DNA of 7,914 nt, taken from NCBI GenBank assembly GCA_016839865.1, contig JAEOTN010000133.1:1-7914 (forward strand), given 5' to 3'. The first letter of the stretch is position 1. Every line of letters starts with the position of its first letter. Positions 6,795 to 7,914 of this stretch are shown piece by piece. The DNA comes from Promethearchaeota archaeon (GTDB taxonomy: Archaea; Asgardarchaeota; Lokiarchaeia; Sigynarchaeales; MK-D1). The position numbers were made by a program, and so were the translations under genes. The notes beneath the pieces were generated by a model. The model was not told the DNA's origin. It made no database searches and saw only the letters and a list, made by a program, of their open reading frames with translations.

Positions 6795-6812
6795 ACCATC
6801 ACATATGATGGT
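6795..6812 (+). promoter_or_regulatory. Perfect 7-bp inverted repeat over the start region
   Basis: ACCATCA (6795-6801), loop CATA, TGATGGT (6806-6812) pair perfectly. The right arm covers ATG 6808 and part of the GGTGAT sequence (6810-6815) that would serve TTG 6820. As RNA it could hide the ribosome binding site; as DNA it could be an operator at the transcription start. Confidence 0.45.
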
Positions 6813-7500
6813 GATTAGTTTGAAATCAAAGACAAAGAAACTAATTTTAGTAATCATCTTGTTTGGAATATTTCAATCTGTTTTAATTTCTCTAGGTTCA
6901 GCAAACGGTTTAGGGATATATGATGGACTTTCAGTTGATTACATAATCAATGGAGGTAGTGATCCGGATGGTTACTTGGAATTAACCATCACGTGGAGCG
7001 ACATTATTGCTAATAAATTTCAGGGAACTTGGGATTTCACAAATATGACATACGATACGGGACAATGGTTAGTGGATAAAACAACACGGATAGTATCATC
7101 ACTAGAAGGTCCTGGACCACCCCCCAGTGAACATACATACTTATGGATTTTCACTAATGTGACTTCAGGACAAAATGTTACCTTATCTAATCCTGTGATA
7201 AGTTATGGGACAATATATAATGGGGATAGGAATTACACAGTAACTGATTGTAATGCTACTCATGATGATATGGAAATATTCGTGTTAGAGGATACGGAGC
7301 ATGATAGTGTCCTTAGGTACAATAAAGAATTCGGTTTTCTTGTGAATGGCACAATGAATTACGAAAGTGATTGGTTGAAGTTTATATATGTGGGAACAAA
7401 TGCATATAAAATTCCAGGATTTAGCTTACCAATTTTAATCGCACTTATCGGAATCACGAGTTTGGTGCTATTGCGTAAATTTAAACTAAAGAAAAAATAA
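6805..7500 (+). CDS. Small secreted surface protein with C-terminal IPGF anchor, function unknown
   Basis: 231 residues from ATG 6805. The frame is open back to ATG 6712, but that would put non-signal-like sequence ahead of the signal peptide. Start choices are ATG 6805/6808 (no Shine-Dalgarno, possibly leaderless) or TTG 6820, which follows GGTGA with the same 5-base gap seen at the collar gene; TTG gives a cleaner signal peptide beginning MKSKTKK. The hydrophobic core is about 13-33 and cleavage is plausible near SANG. The single beta-rich ectodomain (about 35-200) has GIYDGLSVDYII at its start, six sequons (Asn 80, 118, 124, 143, 150, 181) and one cysteine (149). The overall pattern, with an LWI strand, a gap and FGFLVNGT before the anchor, recalls small Asgard surface proteins annotated as choice-of-anchor type, but I cannot confirm that. 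The tail is IPGF (203-206), a helix to about 223 and RKFKLKKK. It is probably held on the outer membrane face as a single-domain surface protein; role unknown. Confidence 0.75.
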   Translation: MMVISLKSKTKKLILVIILFGIFQSVLISLGSANGLGIYDGLSVDYIINGGSDPDGYLELTITWSDIIANKFQGTWDFTNMTYDTGQWLVDKTTRIVSSLEGPGPPPSEHTYLWIFTNVTSGQNVTLSNPVISYGTIYNGDRNYTVTDCNATHDDMEIFVLEDTEHDSVLRYNKEFGFLVNGTMNYESDWLKFIYVGTNAYKIPGFSLPILIALIGITSLVLLRKFKLKKK

Positions 7501-7506
7501 AATCAA

Positions 7507-7525
7507 TTTTTTTTTATCTATTTTT
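7507..7525 (+). terminator. Double oligo-T terminator after the anchored surface protein
   Basis: Nine T residues (7507-7515) and then five more (7521-7525) follow the stop codon within 25 bases, with no GC hairpin, in the same style as the run at 3790. Confidence 0.6.
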
Positions 7526-7612
7526 GAAGAAACAATAGGACTGATCTCCTTCCTTATTCGTTTCACCTTCTTATGCATGACGATCAATGCATTGAATAAT
7601 GCGAATATCCTT

Positions 7613-7616
7613 AGGA
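7613..7616 (+). promoter_or_regulatory. Ribosome binding site AGGA of the PhzF-family gene
   Basis: AGGA lies 5 bases before ATG 7622, the spacing used by the other genes here. It supports ATG 7622 over the upstream in-frame TTG at 7592. I see no strong TATA box between the terminator at 7507 and this site. Confidence 0.55.
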
Positions 7617-7621
7617 ATTAT

Positions 7622-7914
7622 ATGAAAGAAATCCCGATTTATCAAGTAGATGCGTTTACAAACGAGCGATTCCGAGGGAATCCCGCAGCTATCTGTATAT
7701 TGGAAAATGAAGGAGATCTTACAGACGAGGAGATGCAAAAGATTGCGAATGAAATGAATCTATCAGAAACTGCGTTCATCATCCCCATGCCGGGGAAGGA
7801 AGATCATTGTGTAAATTATCATTTGCGATGGTTCACTCCCCAAGTCGAGGTCAGTTTGTGTGGGCATGCAACCCTTGCTACTGCTCATGTTTTATTTAAG
7901 GAATTAAAAGTAAG
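7622..7914 (+). CDS. PhzF-family isomerase/epimerase, 3' end missing
   Basis: The first 97 codons are present; the gene runs off the right edge (family members are usually about 260-300 residues). The N terminus is diagnostic: IYQVDAFTNERFRGNPAAIC (residues 5-24), MNLSETAFI (45-53) and LRWFTPQVEVSLCGHATLAT (68-87). Glu49 in SETAF corresponds to the acid/base glutamate (Glu45) of PhzF, and the GHAT motif (81-84) matches the conserved GHxT/GHAT segment. The family fold is a two-domain diaminopimelate-epimerase-like barrel; PhzF itself isomerises a dihydroanthranilate intermediate in phenazine synthesis, while many relatives are of unknown substrate. Phenazine synthesis is not implied, since no other phz genes are present. 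It is the only gene here that looks cytosolic and housekeeping-like, apart possibly from the hydrolase, and it marks the end of the surface-protein stretch. Confidence 0.93.
   Translation, partial: MKEIPIYQVDAFTNERFRGNPAAICILENEGDLTDEEMQKIANEMNLSETAFIIPMPGKEDHCVNYHLRWFTPQVEVSLCGHATLATAHVLFKELKV

Noticed and set aside
1..7914. CRISPR array, tRNA, rRNA or insertion sequence
   Set aside because: Reading both strands I saw no regularly spaced repeats, no tRNA-like arms, no transposase motifs and no terminal inverted repeats with target duplications.

Overview
The window looks like archaeal chromosome, most likely from an Asgard archaeon (Lokiarchaeia or Heimdallarchaeia type). The DNA is AT-rich. 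Starts are preceded by BRE/TATA-like boxes and short GGTGA or AAGGA Shine-Dalgarno sequences, and genes end in oligo-T runs without GC hairpins. Two proteins end in Ile-Pro-Gly-Tyr/Phe, a hydrophobic helix and Lys/Arg, the kind of C-terminal surface anchor common in archaeal (including Asgard) exported proteins. Several proteins are rich in N-x-S/T sequons. The taxonomic call is inference: no rRNA or marker gene is present.

Layout. Bases 3-1316 (+) carry the 3' part of an alpha/beta-hydrolase with an intact GFSMGG nucleophile elbow, Asp and His; the frame is open to the left edge. After a 324-base gap with one good promoter, 1641-3773 (+) encodes the most striking gene. This is an exported, C-terminally anchored protein with three tandem phage tail-collar (microcystin-dependent protein) modules, each with four HxH motifs in nearly the same register, followed by two Ig/FN3-like domains. 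A matching promoter then drives 4002-5693 (+), a family 5 (oligopeptide-type) ABC transporter solute-binding protein held by an N-terminal helix. It converges, with 7 bases between the stops, on 5701-6702 (-), a sequon-rich membrane-anchored surface protein. A short divergent region with repeats and a hairpin separates that gene from 6805-7500 (+), a small secreted protein with a C-terminal anchor. From 7622 to the right edge is the start of a PhzF-family isomerase/epimerase.

How the genes fit together. The four complete genes between 1641 and 7500 all encode proteins predicted to act on or outside the cell membrane, so this is a cell-envelope neighbourhood rather than a pathway. Each appears to have its own promoter and is transcribed alone; nothing resembles an operon. 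The collar protein is the best candidate for something undescribed: three copies, in one chain, of a domain that normally trimerises, placed on an archaeal cell surface. It may act as a ligand-binding or adhesion tip. That function is inferred; the repeat architecture is read directly from the sequence.
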